Below are positions 42,335 through 51,373 of a DNA stretch of 64,000 bases, in pieces. Each line of letters starts with the position of its first letter. Positions within the stretch are counted from its first letter, which is position 1. The notes below the pieces were generated by a model, which was not told the origin of the DNA, did not search any database, and was given only the letters and a program-made list of their open reading frames with translations. This DNA is from CAVPCZ01 sp963702445 (lineage in GTDB: Bacteria > Bacteroidota > Ignavibacteria > UBA10030 > UBA6906), in NCBI GenBank assembly GCA_963702445.1, contig CAVPCZ010000012.1:186001-250000 (forward strand), read 5' to 3'. Both the position numbers and the translations under genes were made by a program.

Positions 42335-42351
42335 TTCAAGAGTTGTGCCAA
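42335..42351 (-). promoter_or_regulatory. candidate sigma-54 promoter of the usp-receiver operon
   Basis: The minus strand reads TTGGCACAACTCTTGAA, matching TTGGCAC-N5-TTGCA except for A at the -12 C. The spacing is exact. The start would fall near 42325, which is 23 bases before the usp ATG. It sits about 110 bases downstream of the gene for a sigma-54-dependent activator. Confidence 0.55.
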
Positions 42352-42362
42352 CAACGTGGGGG

Positions 42363-42427
42363 GGGTGCCGGGGCGGAGAGGCCGAAAAATCCCCGTTTTT
42401 GGCTGAAGAAGGGTACTCCCGGCACCC
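42363..42427. repeat. nested inverted repeats between the response regulator and usp genes
   Basis: An outer 10-bp perfect inverted repeat (42363-42372 with 42418-42427) encloses an inner imperfect one (42381-42403, arms GCCGAAAAA and TTTTTGGC). It lies just after the stop of the regulator gene and upstream of the usp promoter. It may be the regulator's terminator or an activator-binding region. Confidence 0.45.
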
Positions 42428-42464
42428 GGGTTTCCGAATTGTGGGAAAGCAGGCTATGAAATTC

Positions 42465-43829
42465 CTAACCCTGCGAAGGGATATTCAGCTCTTCGATCTT
42501 CCGGTAGAGGGATGAGAGGCTGATACGCAGGGCCTTGGCGGTCAACTCCTTGTTGTACTGGTTGGACCGGAGGACGTGACTGATATACTGCCGCTCGAAT
42601 TCATCCACCGCGTCTTTCATCGACCGGCGCGCATCGAATGCATAAACCGCATCGGTGCGCTGATCGAACAGCGTCGGCAGCTCTCTCTTGGTCAGGATAG
42701 TCCCCTCCGAAAAGATCACCGCCCGTTCGATGACGTTTTCCAACTCCCGGATCTCACCCTTCCAGGTGTGCGCCATCAGGCATTTCATGACCTCGTTGTC
42801 CACGCCGCGGACATCCTTGTTCATTTCCTTGGCATGCTTTGCCACGAAATGATTCACGAGCATCGGAATATCATCGACACGTTCGGAGAGAGAGGGGAGC
42901 GTCAGCTCGACGATATTCAACCGGTAGAACAGATCCTCCCGGTAGCGGCCCTCTTCCACTTCCTTTGCGAGGTTCTTGTTTGTGGATGCGATAATCCGCA
43001 CATCCACGGACATGGGCATTGAGGTGCCGACGGGGGTAATCTCTTTCAGTTCAATCGCCCTCAACAACTTCACCTGCAAGTGAAGGGGGATTTCGCTCAC
43101 CTCATCGAGGAAGAGACTCCCGCCGTCCGCGGCCTTGAAGAACCCCTCCTTGTCCATGGAGGCACCGGTGAAGGCACCGCGTTTATGCCCGAACAGTTCG
43201 CTCTCGAACAGATTTTCCACGATCGCGCCGCAGTTGATCGGGACAAACGCCCGGCCGGCACGATGGCTGCTGAAGTGGATCGCCCGGGCGACCAGTTCCT
43301 TCCCCGTCCCGCTTTTCCCGTTGATAAGCACTGTTCCGTCGGTGACCGCCACCTTTTTGATGGTATCGAACACCCGCTGCATGGCCGGACTCTGTCCGAC
43401 GATCTCGTCGAAGTTGTACTGCCGGTGCAGCTCACCCCGCAACAGCCGGTTTTCCAGACTCACGCGCCGGGTCGCCAGGAGGCGGTTCACCTTCACGAGC
43501 AGTTCATCGAACTCGACCGGTTTGAGGATGTAGTCGACGGCACCCTTGCGCAGTGCGGCGATTGCGGTGTCGATGGACCCGTATGCCGTGATGATCATCA
43601 CCAGCGTTTCGGGGCTAACGGCGGCGACCTGTTCCAGCAGCTCGATCCCTTTCATCTCGGGCATCTCGAGATCCGTGATCACCAGATCGAAGGACTGCTC
43701 CCGGATCAGGTCGAGGGCGAGCTTTCCGTTTGCCGCTTCGCGGACCGTGAAACCCTCTTTGGTCAGGACGAAGGAGAGGGATTCGCGAATGATCTCTTCA
43801 TCATCCACGATCAGAATCGTATCAGCCAT
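42465..43829 (-). CDS. sigma-54-dependent NtrC-family response regulator
   Basis: This protein of about 454 residues has a receiver domain (acidic pair near Asp9/Asp10, phosphoacceptor Asp53 in VITDLEMP, Lys103 in YILKP). The AAA+ domain has Walker A GKSGTGKE (171-178), the sigma-54-contacting GAFTGA loop (218-223) and Walker B GSLFLDE. A C-terminal Fis-type helix-turn-helix (NKELTAKALRISLSSLYRKI) follows. It would activate -24/-12 promoters on phosphorylation. The start at 43829 overlaps the kinase stop by eight bases; a longer frame to 43928 is not needed. Three sigma-54-like promoters nearby are candidate targets. Geobacter uses a comparable activator, BccR, for cbcBA. Confidence 0.96.
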   Translation of the reverse strand: MADTILIVDDEEIIRESLSFVLTKEGFTVREAANGKLALDLIREQSFDLVITDLEMPEMKGIELLEQVAAVSPETLVMIITAYGSIDTAIAALRKGAVDYILKPVEFDELLVKVNRLLATRRVSLENRLLRGELHRQYNFDEIVGQSPAMQRVFDTIKKVAVTDGTVLINGKSGTGKELVARAIHFSSHRAGRAFVPINCGAIVENLFESELFGHKRGAFTGASMDKEGFFKAADGGSLFLDEVSEIPLHLQVKLLRAIELKEITPVGTSMPMSVDVRIIASTNKNLAKEVEEGRYREDLFYRLNIVELTLPSLSERVDDIPMLVNHFVAKHAKEMNKDVRGVDNEVMKCLMAHTWKGEIRELENVIERAVIFSEGTILTKRELPTLFDQRTDAVYAFDARRSMKDAVDEFERQYISHVLRSNQYNKELTAKALRISLSSLYRKIEELNIPSQG

Positions 43830-45246
43830 GCCGGTATTCCTTGGGATTGAGGGGGAGGGTGACGCAGAAGGAGGTTCCTTTCCCCCGCTCGCTGCGCACG
43901 GTGATGTCACCGCGGAAACTCCGGACAATGCCGTAACTCACCCAGAGCCCCAGCCCGGTTCCCTCCCCGACGCGTTTTGTCGTGAAAAACGGCTCAAACA
44001 CTTTCGCCAGATGTTCGCTGGTGATGCCGCTGCCGTCATCGGTAATGCGGACCCGGATCCACTCATCATCACGTTCGAAGTCGGTCGTGATCGTTCCGCG
44101 CTTCCCCTGCAGCGCATCGACCGCATTCAGAAGAATGTTGATAAACACCTGGGCGATCTGATCGGGGACGAGGGAAAGGAGAGGAATCTGGTGCCGCACG
44201 TGGGTATAGAAGGTCACCTCTTTCGCTTTCTTGCCCATCTTCACGATCTCGACGGAATCCGTCAGCAGTTTGACGATGTCCGTGGGCTGGATCTGGTAGT
44301 TGGAGGGCCGGGAAAAATCCACCAGATCACGGATGATCTTGGTGATCCTGTGCACCTGGGACTGGACCAGTCCGAGTTTGTCGCGCGCGAACTCGTCGTT
44401 GATCGTGCGTTGCAGCACCTGCACGATGGAAGAGATGGACGTAAGCGGGTTTCCCACTTCGTGGGCGATGCCCGCGGCGAGGGTCCCGATGCTCTCCATC
44501 TTCTGGGAATGCATCAGCTGCTGTTCCAGGGCCTTTTGCTCGGTCACGTCGCGGTGTGAACCCAGATACCCCACCACCCGGCCGTCGCCTTCGATGATCG
44601 GGGAGATGAGCAGCTGCGTATACAGGGGCTGGCCGTCCTTCCGGCGGTTTTCGATTTCGCCGTTCCAGACCTTCCCCGCGCTGATGGTGGACCAGACACG
44701 CTCCCAGAACTCCTTCGCGTATTTCTTGCTGGATATGACGCTCGGATTGTTCCCGATCAGCTCTTCTTTCGCGTATCCGGTTGCGCGCTCGAACGCGGGA
44801 TTGACATAAATCATCCGTCCCATCGCGTCGGTGATTTGAATCGGATTCACCGTGAAGTGCACCACGTTGGAAAACCGGAGGAGGTCCAGCTCTTTCTGTT
44901 TGGATTCAGAAATATCCCTTGCGGTGATGAACACCACCGTCCGGCCGTTTTCCTCGATCCGGCGGATGAACAGGAGTGCGTCCACCGGGTTTCCGGCGGA
45001 CTGACGGAAACGCACTTCGCCTCCGGTGAAGCCGTTGCCGGAGGTGACGGATGAGAAGGCGGGGCGTGGGGAATCGGAGGTCAGCAGGGATGAAAACGGA
45101 ATGGTCCCGTTAAGGACGACCGGAAGGCCGGTTACTTCCCGCGCCCTGCTGTTGCAGTCGATGAGCTTGAGGTCCTCGGACACTACGAAACACATGTCGG
45201 GGACCACATCCAACACCCGCTGGAGTATATTGAGAGGAACAGGCAT
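43822..45246 (-). CDS. PAS-domain sensor histidine kinase (soluble)
   Basis: This 474-residue kinase has two PAS domains (about residues 5-115 and 125-240), a HisKA dimerisation helix with His262 (GIAHEVGNPLTS), an N box (NILLNAVDAL, Asn374), and G boxes TDDGSGI and GEGTGLGLWVSYGI. No membrane segment is visible, so it senses a cytoplasmic signal, perhaps redox or energy state through PAS. The first PAS has a Cys (DCNSRAREVTG) but no obvious haem or flavin signature. It is the partner of the overlapping sigma-54 response regulator. Confidence 0.96.
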   Translation of the reverse strand: MPVPLNILQRVLDVVPDMCFVVSEDLKLIDCNSRAREVTGLPVVLNGTIPFSSLLTSDSPRPAFSSVTSGNGFTGGEVRFRQSAGNPVDALLFIRRIEENGRTVVFITARDISESKQKELDLLRFSNVVHFTVNPIQITDAMGRMIYVNPAFERATGYAKEELIGNNPSVISSKKYAKEFWERVWSTISAGKVWNGEIENRRKDGQPLYTQLLISPIIEGDGRVVGYLGSHRDVTEQKALEQQLMHSQKMESIGTLAAGIAHEVGNPLTSISSIVQVLQRTINDEFARDKLGLVQSQVHRITKIIRDLVDFSRPSNYQIQPTDIVKLLTDSVEIVKMGKKAKEVTFYTHVRHQIPLLSLVPDQIAQVFINILLNAVDALQGKRGTITTDFERDDEWIRVRITDDGSGITSEHLAKVFEPFFTTKRVGEGTGLGLWVSYGIVRSFRGDITVRSERGKGTSFCVTLPLNPKEYRHG

Positions 45247-45354
45247 ACGGCAGAGTGATTCAATATACCAAATTGCCGGAGGATATTCAAAGACAGAGCC
45301 GCGGGAGAGAGCACGCTCCCCCCCGCGGCCCGGCGGGCGGCGGCAACTTCCGGA

Positions 45355-46635
45355 TCAGGTTCCGGCGCTGTAGTCCTCGTTGTATTTGACCTGCTCCGGC
45401 GTCAGGCGGTCGATCTTGATGCCGCTTGTCGCGAGTTTCACGCGTGCGATTTCCTGGTCCTGTTCGACCGAGATGTCGTGCACGGTGTTGTCGAGGCGGA
45501 TCCCCTTTTTGTGAAGCTCCACCAGGCGGAGTTGTGACATAAACTGGTTGGCGAAGGACATATCCATCACTTCCGAAGGGTGTCCTTCGGCGGCCGCAAG
45601 GTTCACCAGGCGTCCCTGGGCCAGCAGATAGATCCGGCGTCCGTCTTTGGTGACGTATTCTTCATTGTTCTGCCGGATCTCCCGTTTGCCTTTTGTCACG
45701 GCGGTCAGATCGGGAATATTGATCTCACAGTCGTAGTGTCCGGTGTTCGACACGATGGCGCCGTCCTTCATGACCTGGAAATGCCGCTTCACGATGACGT
45801 CTTTCACCCCGGTAGCGGTGACGAAGATGTCGCCGACCTTCGCGGCATCGTCCATCTTCATGACGCGGAAGCCTTCCAGCGTGGCCTTCAGAGCGGCGGT
45901 GGGTTTCACTTCGGTGACGATCACATTGGCACCGAGTCCTTTTGCCCGCAAGGCCACGCCGCGGCCGCAGTGGCCGAACCCGGCCACGACGACGTTCTTC
46001 CCGGCGAAGAGCACGCTCGTCGCGCGCAGGATGCCGTCAAGCGTGGACTGACCGGTCCCGTACACATTGTCAAAATCCCACTTTGTTTCGGCGTCGTTGA
46101 CCGCGATCACCGGGTAGCGCAGCGCGCCGTCCGCAGCCATGGAACGAAGACGGTGGACGCCGGTGGTGGTTTCTTCCGTGCCTCCCAGAACGTACTTCTG
46201 CGCGAACTCGGGATGGTTCTTGTGGATGGTGAAGATCAGATCCGCCCCGTCATCCAGCGTGAGGTTGGGATGGAAGCGGAGGGTTTGCTCGATGCACCAG
46301 TAGAATTCCTTCACGTTCATGCCGTGCCACGCGAAGATGGAAACCTTCTGCGCTGCAAGCGCGGCGGCGACCGCATCGTTGGTGGAGAGGGGGTTACAGC
46401 CGCTCCAGCTGACTTCGGCGCCCGCGGCGACGAAGGTCTTCACAAGCACGGCGGTTTCTTTGGTCACGTGCAGGCACCCCGCGATCCGGTACCCCTTGAA
46501 CGGTTTGGTTTTGCGGTATTTTTCCTGCAGGGCCATCAACACGGGCATGCGGGATTCGGCCCACTCGACGAGTCGCGAGCCCTCCGCCGCCATCGACAGA
46601 TCCCGCACTTTGAAAAAACCTGGTTTCTGATTCAT
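45355..46635 (-). CDS. ahcY: adenosylhomocysteinase
   Basis: This 426-residue enzyme hydrolyses S-adenosylhomocysteine to adenosine and homocysteine with bound NAD. It shows GYRIAGCLHVTKETAVL, the NAD motif VVAGFGHCGRGVALRAKGLG, VFVTATGVKDVI-like (DIFVTATGVKDV) and SNTGHYDCEI. The C-terminal lysine/tyrosine tail found in eukaryotic and most bacterial forms is replaced by EQVKYNEDYSAGT, as in shorter archaeal-like or thermophile enzymes. It follows metK by 42 bases, so methylation cycle genes are clustered. A GC-rich hairpin near 45298-45330 may terminate the operon. Confidence 0.97.
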   Translation of the reverse strand: MNQKPGFFKVRDLSMAAEGSRLVEWAESRMPVLMALQEKYRKTKPFKGYRIAGCLHVTKETAVLVKTFVAAGAEVSWSGCNPLSTNDAVAAALAAQKVSIFAWHGMNVKEFYWCIEQTLRFHPNLTLDDGADLIFTIHKNHPEFAQKYVLGGTEETTTGVHRLRSMAADGALRYPVIAVNDAETKWDFDNVYGTGQSTLDGILRATSVLFAGKNVVVAGFGHCGRGVALRAKGLGANVIVTEVKPTAALKATLEGFRVMKMDDAAKVGDIFVTATGVKDVIVKRHFQVMKDGAIVSNTGHYDCEINIPDLTAVTKGKREIRQNNEEYVTKDGRRIYLLAQGRLVNLAAAEGHPSEVMDMSFANQFMSQLRLVELHKKGIRLDNTVHDISVEQDQEIARVKLATSGIKIDRLTPEQVKYNEDYSAGT

Positions 46636-46677
46636 AGTATCCTTCGGGTGAATGTGTGAGGTACGTGCAATGTCCGG

Positions 46678-47820
46678 TTATTTGATCGCCTTCAGAAGGG
46701 TGTCCACGATGTCCAGCTTCTCCCAGGTGAAGTCCTTGTCGTTCCGTCCGAAGTGGCCGTAGGCCGCGGTTTTTCTGTAGATCGGGCGGAGCAGATTGAG
46801 GCGTTTGATGATCCCCCGCGGGGTCATGTCGATTTCCTTCATGACCACCTTCGCCAGTTCCATGTCCGGGATGCGGCCGGTGCCGTAGGTGTTCACGTGG
46901 ATCGAGACCGGATCGGCCACCCCGATGGCATAGGCGACCTGGATCAGGCATTCGTCGGCCAGCCCGGAGGCCACCAGGTTTTTGGCCAGATGCCGTGTGG
47001 CGTATGCGGCGCTGCGGTCCACCTTGGAGGGATCCTTCCCGGAGAACGCCCCGCCGCCGTGGGGTGCGCGGCCGCCATAGGTGTCCACGATAATCTTCCG
47101 CCCGGTGAGGCCGGTGTCGCCGTGCGGCCCGCCGATTTCAAACCGGCCGGTCGGATTGACATGAATGACGGTGTTCTTGTCCAGCATCCCGGCGGGGATG
47201 ATCTTCCGGATCACGTGCTGGATCACATCCTCGCGGATTTTCTTCTGGGTGGCATCCGGATCATGCTGTGTGGAGATCACCACCGTGTGCACCCGGACCG
47301 GCTGCCGGCCATGGTACTCGATCGTCACCTGCGACTTTGCGTCGGGACGCAGGTACGGCATCAGTTTTGGTTCCTTCTTGCGGATGTCCGCCAGGCGTTT
47401 CACCAGCTTGTGCGCAAACATGATGGGCATGGGCATATATTCGGGCGTCTCGTTTGACGCATACCCGAACATCATCCCCTGATCCCCGGCACCACCCGTA
47501 TCCACGCCCCGCGCAATGTCCGGGGACTGGGAGTGGATGGCGGAGATCACGGAACAGGATTCGGAGTCGAACCGGTAATCGGCCTTGGTGTACCCGATCT
47601 CCCGGATGACGCGCCGCACCACATCCTGGACTTCGATGTATGCTTTGGTGGTGATTTCGCCTCCCACAAATGCCAGACCGGTGGTCACGAAGCTTTCGCA
47701 GGCAACGCGGGAAAGTTTGTCCTGCTCCAGAATGGCATCCAGAACAGCGTCCGAAATCTGATCGCACACCTTGTCGGGGTGCCCCTCAGAGACGGATTCG
47801 GAGGTAAACAGATAGGACAT
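46678..47820 (-). CDS. metK: S-adenosylmethionine synthetase
   Basis: This 380-residue enzyme makes SAM from methionine and ATP. It has FTSESVSEGHPDKVCDQISD, the adenine-binding GAGDQGMMFGYA, and the P-loop-like GGGAFSGKDPSKVDRSAAY. Length and motifs are typical. It is transcribed after the nucleotidyltransferase gene (38-base gap) and before ahcY. No SAM riboswitch fits in the short gap. Confidence 0.98.
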   Translation of the reverse strand: MSYLFTSESVSEGHPDKVCDQISDAVLDAILEQDKLSRVACESFVTTGLAFVGGEITTKAYIEVQDVVRRVIREIGYTKADYRFDSESCSVISAIHSQSPDIARGVDTGGAGDQGMMFGYASNETPEYMPMPIMFAHKLVKRLADIRKKEPKLMPYLRPDAKSQVTIEYHGRQPVRVHTVVISTQHDPDATQKKIREDVIQHVIRKIIPAGMLDKNTVIHVNPTGRFEIGGPHGDTGLTGRKIIVDTYGGRAPHGGGAFSGKDPSKVDRSAAYATRHLAKNLVASGLADECLIQVAYAIGVADPVSIHVNTYGTGRIPDMELAKVVMKEIDMTPRGIIKRLNLLRPIYRKTAAYGHFGRNDKDFTWEKLDIVDTLLKAIK

Positions 47821-47858
47821 GATGAACCTCGGTTGTGATCGGAATTGGTGAACGATGG

Positions 47859-48836
47859 TCAGAACATTTCAATTTCGGATGAATCCCCGACGTTAAAGCG
47901 TTTGTAGCTGCCCCTGACGACGGCAGCATTGCCGATGATCGAGTTTTCGAGCAGGACGCGGCTGACGCGCGCATGGGAGCCGATAATGGTGTTTCGCAGC
48001 ACCGACTCACTGATTTCCGCCGCGTCGCCCACCGTGGTGTTCGGCCCGATAACGCAGTTGGAGAGCACGGCATTCGGCGCAATGTAGACCGGTTCGGTAA
48101 TGACCACCCCGTCGATCGGCCGGAACGTGGAGTGTTTCTGAAGCAGCGCGCGATTTGTTGAGAGCAACGTCTCCGGTTTGCCGCAGTCGTACCAGCCCTC
48201 CACGTGAAAGGTCTCCATGGTTTCGCCGCGGTCGATCATCATCTGGAGCACATCGGTGAGCTGATACTCGCCTTTCGTGCGGATGTCGTTCGACACCACC
48301 TCGTCAAGGCAGACCCGCAACAACGGGGTGTTGTGAATGTGGTACAGCCCGACCACGGCCAGGTTGCTCGTCGGCTTTTCGGGTTTCTCCACAAGGCGTG
48401 TGATGAACCCGCTGGACGTTTCCGCGACACCGAACCGGCGGGGATCCTCCACCGTCTTCACCCCCAGGGCCGTCACGGGCCGCTTCAGCACGGGGCGGAG
48501 ATCCACGTCAAAAATCGTGTCACCGAGGATAATGAGAACCGGATCCTTGCCGAGTGCGTGACGCGCGGTATAGATGGCGTGGCCCAGACCGAGCGGCATT
48601 TCCTGCTCGGCAAAAGTGACAGGGAAATGCGGGTACGCCGCGCGGACATACTCCATGATCTTGTCGCCCATGTGCCCCACGACGATGGTCGCGTCGGTCA
48701 CTCCTTCGGCGATAATCTTGTCCAGGATATGACCGAGAATCGGTTTCCCCGCAACGTTCAGAAGAACCTTCGGGTGGGTAAACGTGTGCGGGCGGAGCCT
48801 GGTTCCTATTCCCGCAACTGGTATGATGGCATGCAT
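47859..48836 (-). CDS. sugar-phosphate nucleotidyltransferase with left-handed beta-helix tail
   Basis: This protein of about 325 residues has the nucleotide-binding start IIPVAGIGTRLRPHTFTHPK, a metal-binding ILGDTIFD, and WYDCGKPETLLSTNRALL. A C-terminal hexapeptide-like helix follows (IAPNAVLSNCVIGPNTTVGD, IIGSHARVSRVLLENSIIG). It resembles glucose-1-phosphate thymidylyl/uridylyltransferases and GDP-mannose pyrophosphorylases. The exact sugar and nucleotide are uncertain. The start is the ATG at 48836; an upstream frame to 48899 crosses an inverted repeat. It is divergent from fni and leads the metK-ahcY operon. Confidence 0.9.
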   Translation of the reverse strand: MHAIIPVAGIGTRLRPHTFTHPKVLLNVAGKPILGHILDKIIAEGVTDATIVVGHMGDKIMEYVRAAYPHFPVTFAEQEMPLGLGHAIYTARHALGKDPVLIILGDTIFDVDLRPVLKRPVTALGVKTVEDPRRFGVAETSSGFITRLVEKPEKPTSNLAVVGLYHIHNTPLLRVCLDEVVSNDIRTKGEYQLTDVLQMMIDRGETMETFHVEGWYDCGKPETLLSTNRALLQKHSTFRPIDGVVITEPVYIAPNAVLSNCVIGPNTTVGDAAEISESVLRNTIIGSHARVSRVLLENSIIGNAAVVRGSYKRFNVGDSSEIEMF

Positions 48837-48869
48837 AGGTTCGCTTTCGGGTTCAGAAAAACATTGAAA

Positions 48870-48888
48870 CGTACGGAACTCCCGTACG
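48870..48888. repeat. 7-5-7 inverted repeat in a divergent promoter region
   Basis: CGTACGG (48870-48876) and CCGTACG (48882-48888) flank a five-base spacer, 34 bases upstream of the nucleotidyltransferase start. It looks like a dimeric operator or short hairpin. No regulator can be named. Confidence 0.4.
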
Positions 48889-48961
48889 AGAAGCAACACG
48901 GGCGGGTCTTTGTGTGATGCCCGTCACAGCACCCCGGAGCCGCCGCACGCATCCTCGCCGT

Positions 48962-48990
48962 TTGATATTCTGCGGGCAAATCGTTATCAT
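48962..48990 (+). promoter_or_regulatory. candidate promoter of the fni operon
   Basis: TTGATA (48962-48967) and TATCAT (48985-48990) are separated by 17 bases, with transcription expected near 48997, about 32 bases before the fni ATG. Both boxes are close to the sigma-70 consensus. Confidence 0.5.
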
Positions 48991-49028
48991 TTCGGCAAGC
49001 GAACCCGTCTCATTCTCCACCAACCTTC

Positions 49029-50087
49029 ATGCCCAGAGAAGTCCCTCCGCGCGCAACGAGCGCCAGGAAAGCGCAGCACGTCGATCTGGTGATCCGGAAA
49101 GACGTCGCTTTCCGCACGAAGCGAACCGGCCTCGCGCGGTGGGAATTCGTGCACAATGCTCTTCCTGAACTGGACTTCGCGGAGATCGATCCTTCGACCC
49201 GCTTTCTGGGCCGCCCGCTTGCGCTCCCCCTGATGATCTCCTGCATGACCGGCGGCTATCCGGGCGCCCTGCAGATCAACCGGGATCTTGCGGCCGTGTG
49301 CCAGGAGTTCGGCATCGCCATGGGCGTCGGCAGCCAGAGGCAGGCCCTGGAGGATTCGACGTATCATAGAACATTCTCCATCGTGCGGAAGACCGCCCCC
49401 ACGATTCCCGTCGTAGGGAACATCGGCGCTCCGGAGGTGGCCGCACTGAAGGATGCCGGCCCTGTGCTCAGGCTCGCCGAGTTGATTGAAGCCGACGCCT
49501 TCGCTGTCCATCTTAACCCCCTTCAGGAACTCCTGCAGGTGGAGGGCAGCCCGCGTTTTCGGGGGGTACTGGCCGGCATCGCTCTGCTGGTCCGTCAACT
49601 GCCCGTACCGGTGATCGTGAAAGAAATCGGCGCCGGTCTCTCGGCGGACGTCATCCGCCGCCTGCTCGACGCCGGGGTGCGGTACGTCGATGTTGCCGGG
49701 GCCGGCGGAACCAGCTGGGCGGGAGTGGAAATACTCCGTCGGACAAAGCACCCGTCCGCGGGATTATTCTGGGACTGGGGCTTCCCGACTGCGGAGGCGG
49801 TGCGTGACGCGGCGGCAGTACGCCGGCACGGCACTCCGTTCACGTTGATTGCTTCCGGCGGGATGACCTCCGGCCTCGACGCGGCGAAGTGCCTGGCGCT
49901 CGGCGCGGATCTCGTTGCTTCCGCGCGGCCGATGCTCAAGGCTCTCATGACCGGCAGGAAGCCGGCCCTCCGCCGCCTGATGGAGGCATGGTCTTGGGAA
50001 CTGCGCAGCACCATGTTTCTTACGGGATGCCGCACGATCGCGGATCTCGGAAACGCATCCATGCACGAGCGCCCGGAGGGCGTATGA
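49029..50087 (+). CDS. fni: type 2 isopentenyl-diphosphate delta-isomerase
   Basis: This 352-residue FMN- and NADPH-dependent isomerase interconverts IPP and DMAPP. Its type 2 motifs are RKDVAFRTKRTGL, LMISCMTGGYPGALQIN, GSQRQALED, HLNPLQELLQVEG, VKEIGAGLS and ASGGMTSGLDAAKCLALGAD. The first 15 residues are Arg/Pro-rich and not conserved, and no ribosome site precedes the ATG, so the start is approximate. The stop overlaps the polyprenyl synthase start by ATGA, linking IPP/DMAPP balance to prenyl chain synthesis for quinones or cell-wall lipid carriers. Confidence 0.96.
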   Translation: MPREVPPRATSARKAQHVDLVIRKDVAFRTKRTGLARWEFVHNALPELDFAEIDPSTRFLGRPLALPLMISCMTGGYPGALQINRDLAAVCQEFGIAMGVGSQRQALEDSTYHRTFSIVRKTAPTIPVVGNIGAPEVAALKDAGPVLRLAELIEADAFAVHLNPLQELLQVEGSPRFRGVLAGIALLVRQLPVPVIVKEIGAGLSADVIRRLLDAGVRYVDVAGAGGTSWAGVEILRRTKHPSAGLFWDWGFPTAEAVRDAAAVRRHGTPFTLIASGGMTSGLDAAKCLALGADLVASARPMLKALMTGRKPALRRLMEAWSWELRSTMFLTGCRTIADLGNASMHERPEGV

Positions 50088-51097
50088 ACCGGCACTTCGA
50101 CAGACGGTACGACCGGTTGCGGCAGAGGGTGGACCGGCGACTCGCGACGATGGCCCTGCACGGGGCACCGGACGAGCTGCATCGGGCCTGCCGGTACGTT
50201 CTCACGGGCGGAGGCAAGCGCCTGCGTGCGATCCTTGTGCTTCTCTCCGCCGAGGCGGTCGGCGGGAGAGCGCATCGGGCACTGGATGCGGCGGCGGCGG
50301 TCGAGATCATGCACAATTTTACGCTGGTCCATGATGACGTGATGGATCACGCCCGGACGCGGCGGGGCCGTCCCACGGTCCACGTGCGATGGAATCTCAA
50401 CACGGCCCTGCTGACGGGCGATACGCTTCTTGCGGTCGCCTACAAGAGCCTGTTGCACACGCCGCATGTTGCCGGCTGCGGAATTGTCCGCCTCTTCACG
50501 CAGGGCGTGATCGATGTCTGCGAAGGACAGGCGCTGGACATGGAGTATGAGAAACGGGACAACGTTTCCGTTCGCGAGTACTTCACGATGATCGAAAAGA
50601 AGACGGGCCGCCTCATTTCAACGGCCACGGAACTCGGCGCCCTCATCGGCGGCGGCACAGCGGGACAGGCACGGGCACTGCACAGGTTCGGCCATTACCT
50701 GGGCAGAGCCTTCCAGCTCCAGGATGACCTGCTGGATGTGTTCGGCAGCGAGGAGGAGCTGGGCAAGACCATTGGCGGGGACATTATCGAAGGGAAACGG
50801 ACATTCCTTCTGCTCACCGCCCTGGAGCGGGCCCGGGGAAGTGACCGGCGGTTGCTGCAGAGGGTGGCGCGGCGGAGCACGGGGCGGGCAGGAACACCCT
50901 CCACCGCCAGGGCGCGCCGGGCCTTCGTCGCCCGTGTGCGCGATCTCTACGCCGCGTACGGTGTGATCGACGAAACCCGGCGCCTGGTGGGCCGGAACAC
51001 GCACCGTGCGCTCGCCCTTCTTTCCACGCTGCCGGCCTCTCCCGCACGGGACATGCTGGCCTGGCTCTCCGACAAGCTGATCCACCGTGCTTCCTGA
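50084..51097 (+). CDS. trans-polyprenyl diphosphate synthase (FPP/GGPP synthase family)
   Basis: This protein of about 337 residues has the first Asp-rich motif LVHDDVMDHARTRRGRPTVH and the second FQLQDDLLDVFG, together with GGGKRLRAILVLLSAEA. These are typical of head-to-tail prenyl synthases. The residue pattern before the first motif (VEIMHNF) suggests a medium or long product, but chain length cannot be fixed. The C-terminus after SEEELGKTIGGDIIEGKRT has an Arg/Ala-rich insertion. The ATG at 50084 follows GGAGGG and overlaps the fni stop. An upstream frame to 49889 lies inside fni. Confidence 0.93.
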   Translation: MNRHFDRRYDRLRQRVDRRLATMALHGAPDELHRACRYVLTGGGKRLRAILVLLSAEAVGGRAHRALDAAAAVEIMHNFTLVHDDVMDHARTRRGRPTVHVRWNLNTALLTGDTLLAVAYKSLLHTPHVAGCGIVRLFTQGVIDVCEGQALDMEYEKRDNVSVREYFTMIEKKTGRLISTATELGALIGGGTAGQARALHRFGHYLGRAFQLQDDLLDVFGSEEELGKTIGGDIIEGKRTFLLLTALERARGSDRRLLQRVARRSTGRAGTPSTARARRAFVARVRDLYAAYGVIDETRRLVGRNTHRALALLSTLPASPARDMLAWLSDKLIHRAS

Positions 51098-51105
51098 GCA
51101 CCCTC

Positions 51106-51372
51106 ATGATTGAGTGCACGGTCACCATCGTGAACACCCGCGGCCTCCACACACGGCCGGCCGCCGCCCTGGTGAAAACAGCGGCGAAGTTCCGTGCCGA
51201 ATTCTTTATCCTGAAGAACAGCTTCGAAATCAACGGCAAGAGCATTATCGGCGTCATGACCCTCGCCGCCGAGCAGGGGTCGACCCTCACGCTCAAGTTC
51301 AACGGCCCCGACGAAGAACAGGCCGCCGCCGCGGTGGTGGATCTCTTCGAACGGGGATTTGATGAGAACTGA
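51106..51372 (+). CDS. ptsH: phosphocarrier protein HPr
   Basis: This 88-residue protein has the active His in NTRGLHTRPAAALVKTAAKF and the Ser46 regulatory region NGKSIIGVMTLAA. It passes phosphate from enzyme I to PTS proteins. It starts nine bases after the prenyl synthase stop and its end abuts the enzyme I gene. No sugar-specific enzyme II is encoded in the window, so the pair may have a regulatory function. Confidence 0.96.
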   Translation: MIECTVTIVNTRGLHTRPAAALVKTAAKFRAEFFILKNSFEINGKSIIGVMTLAAEQGSTLTLKFNGPDEEQAAAAVVDLFERGFDEN

Positions 51373-51373
51373 C

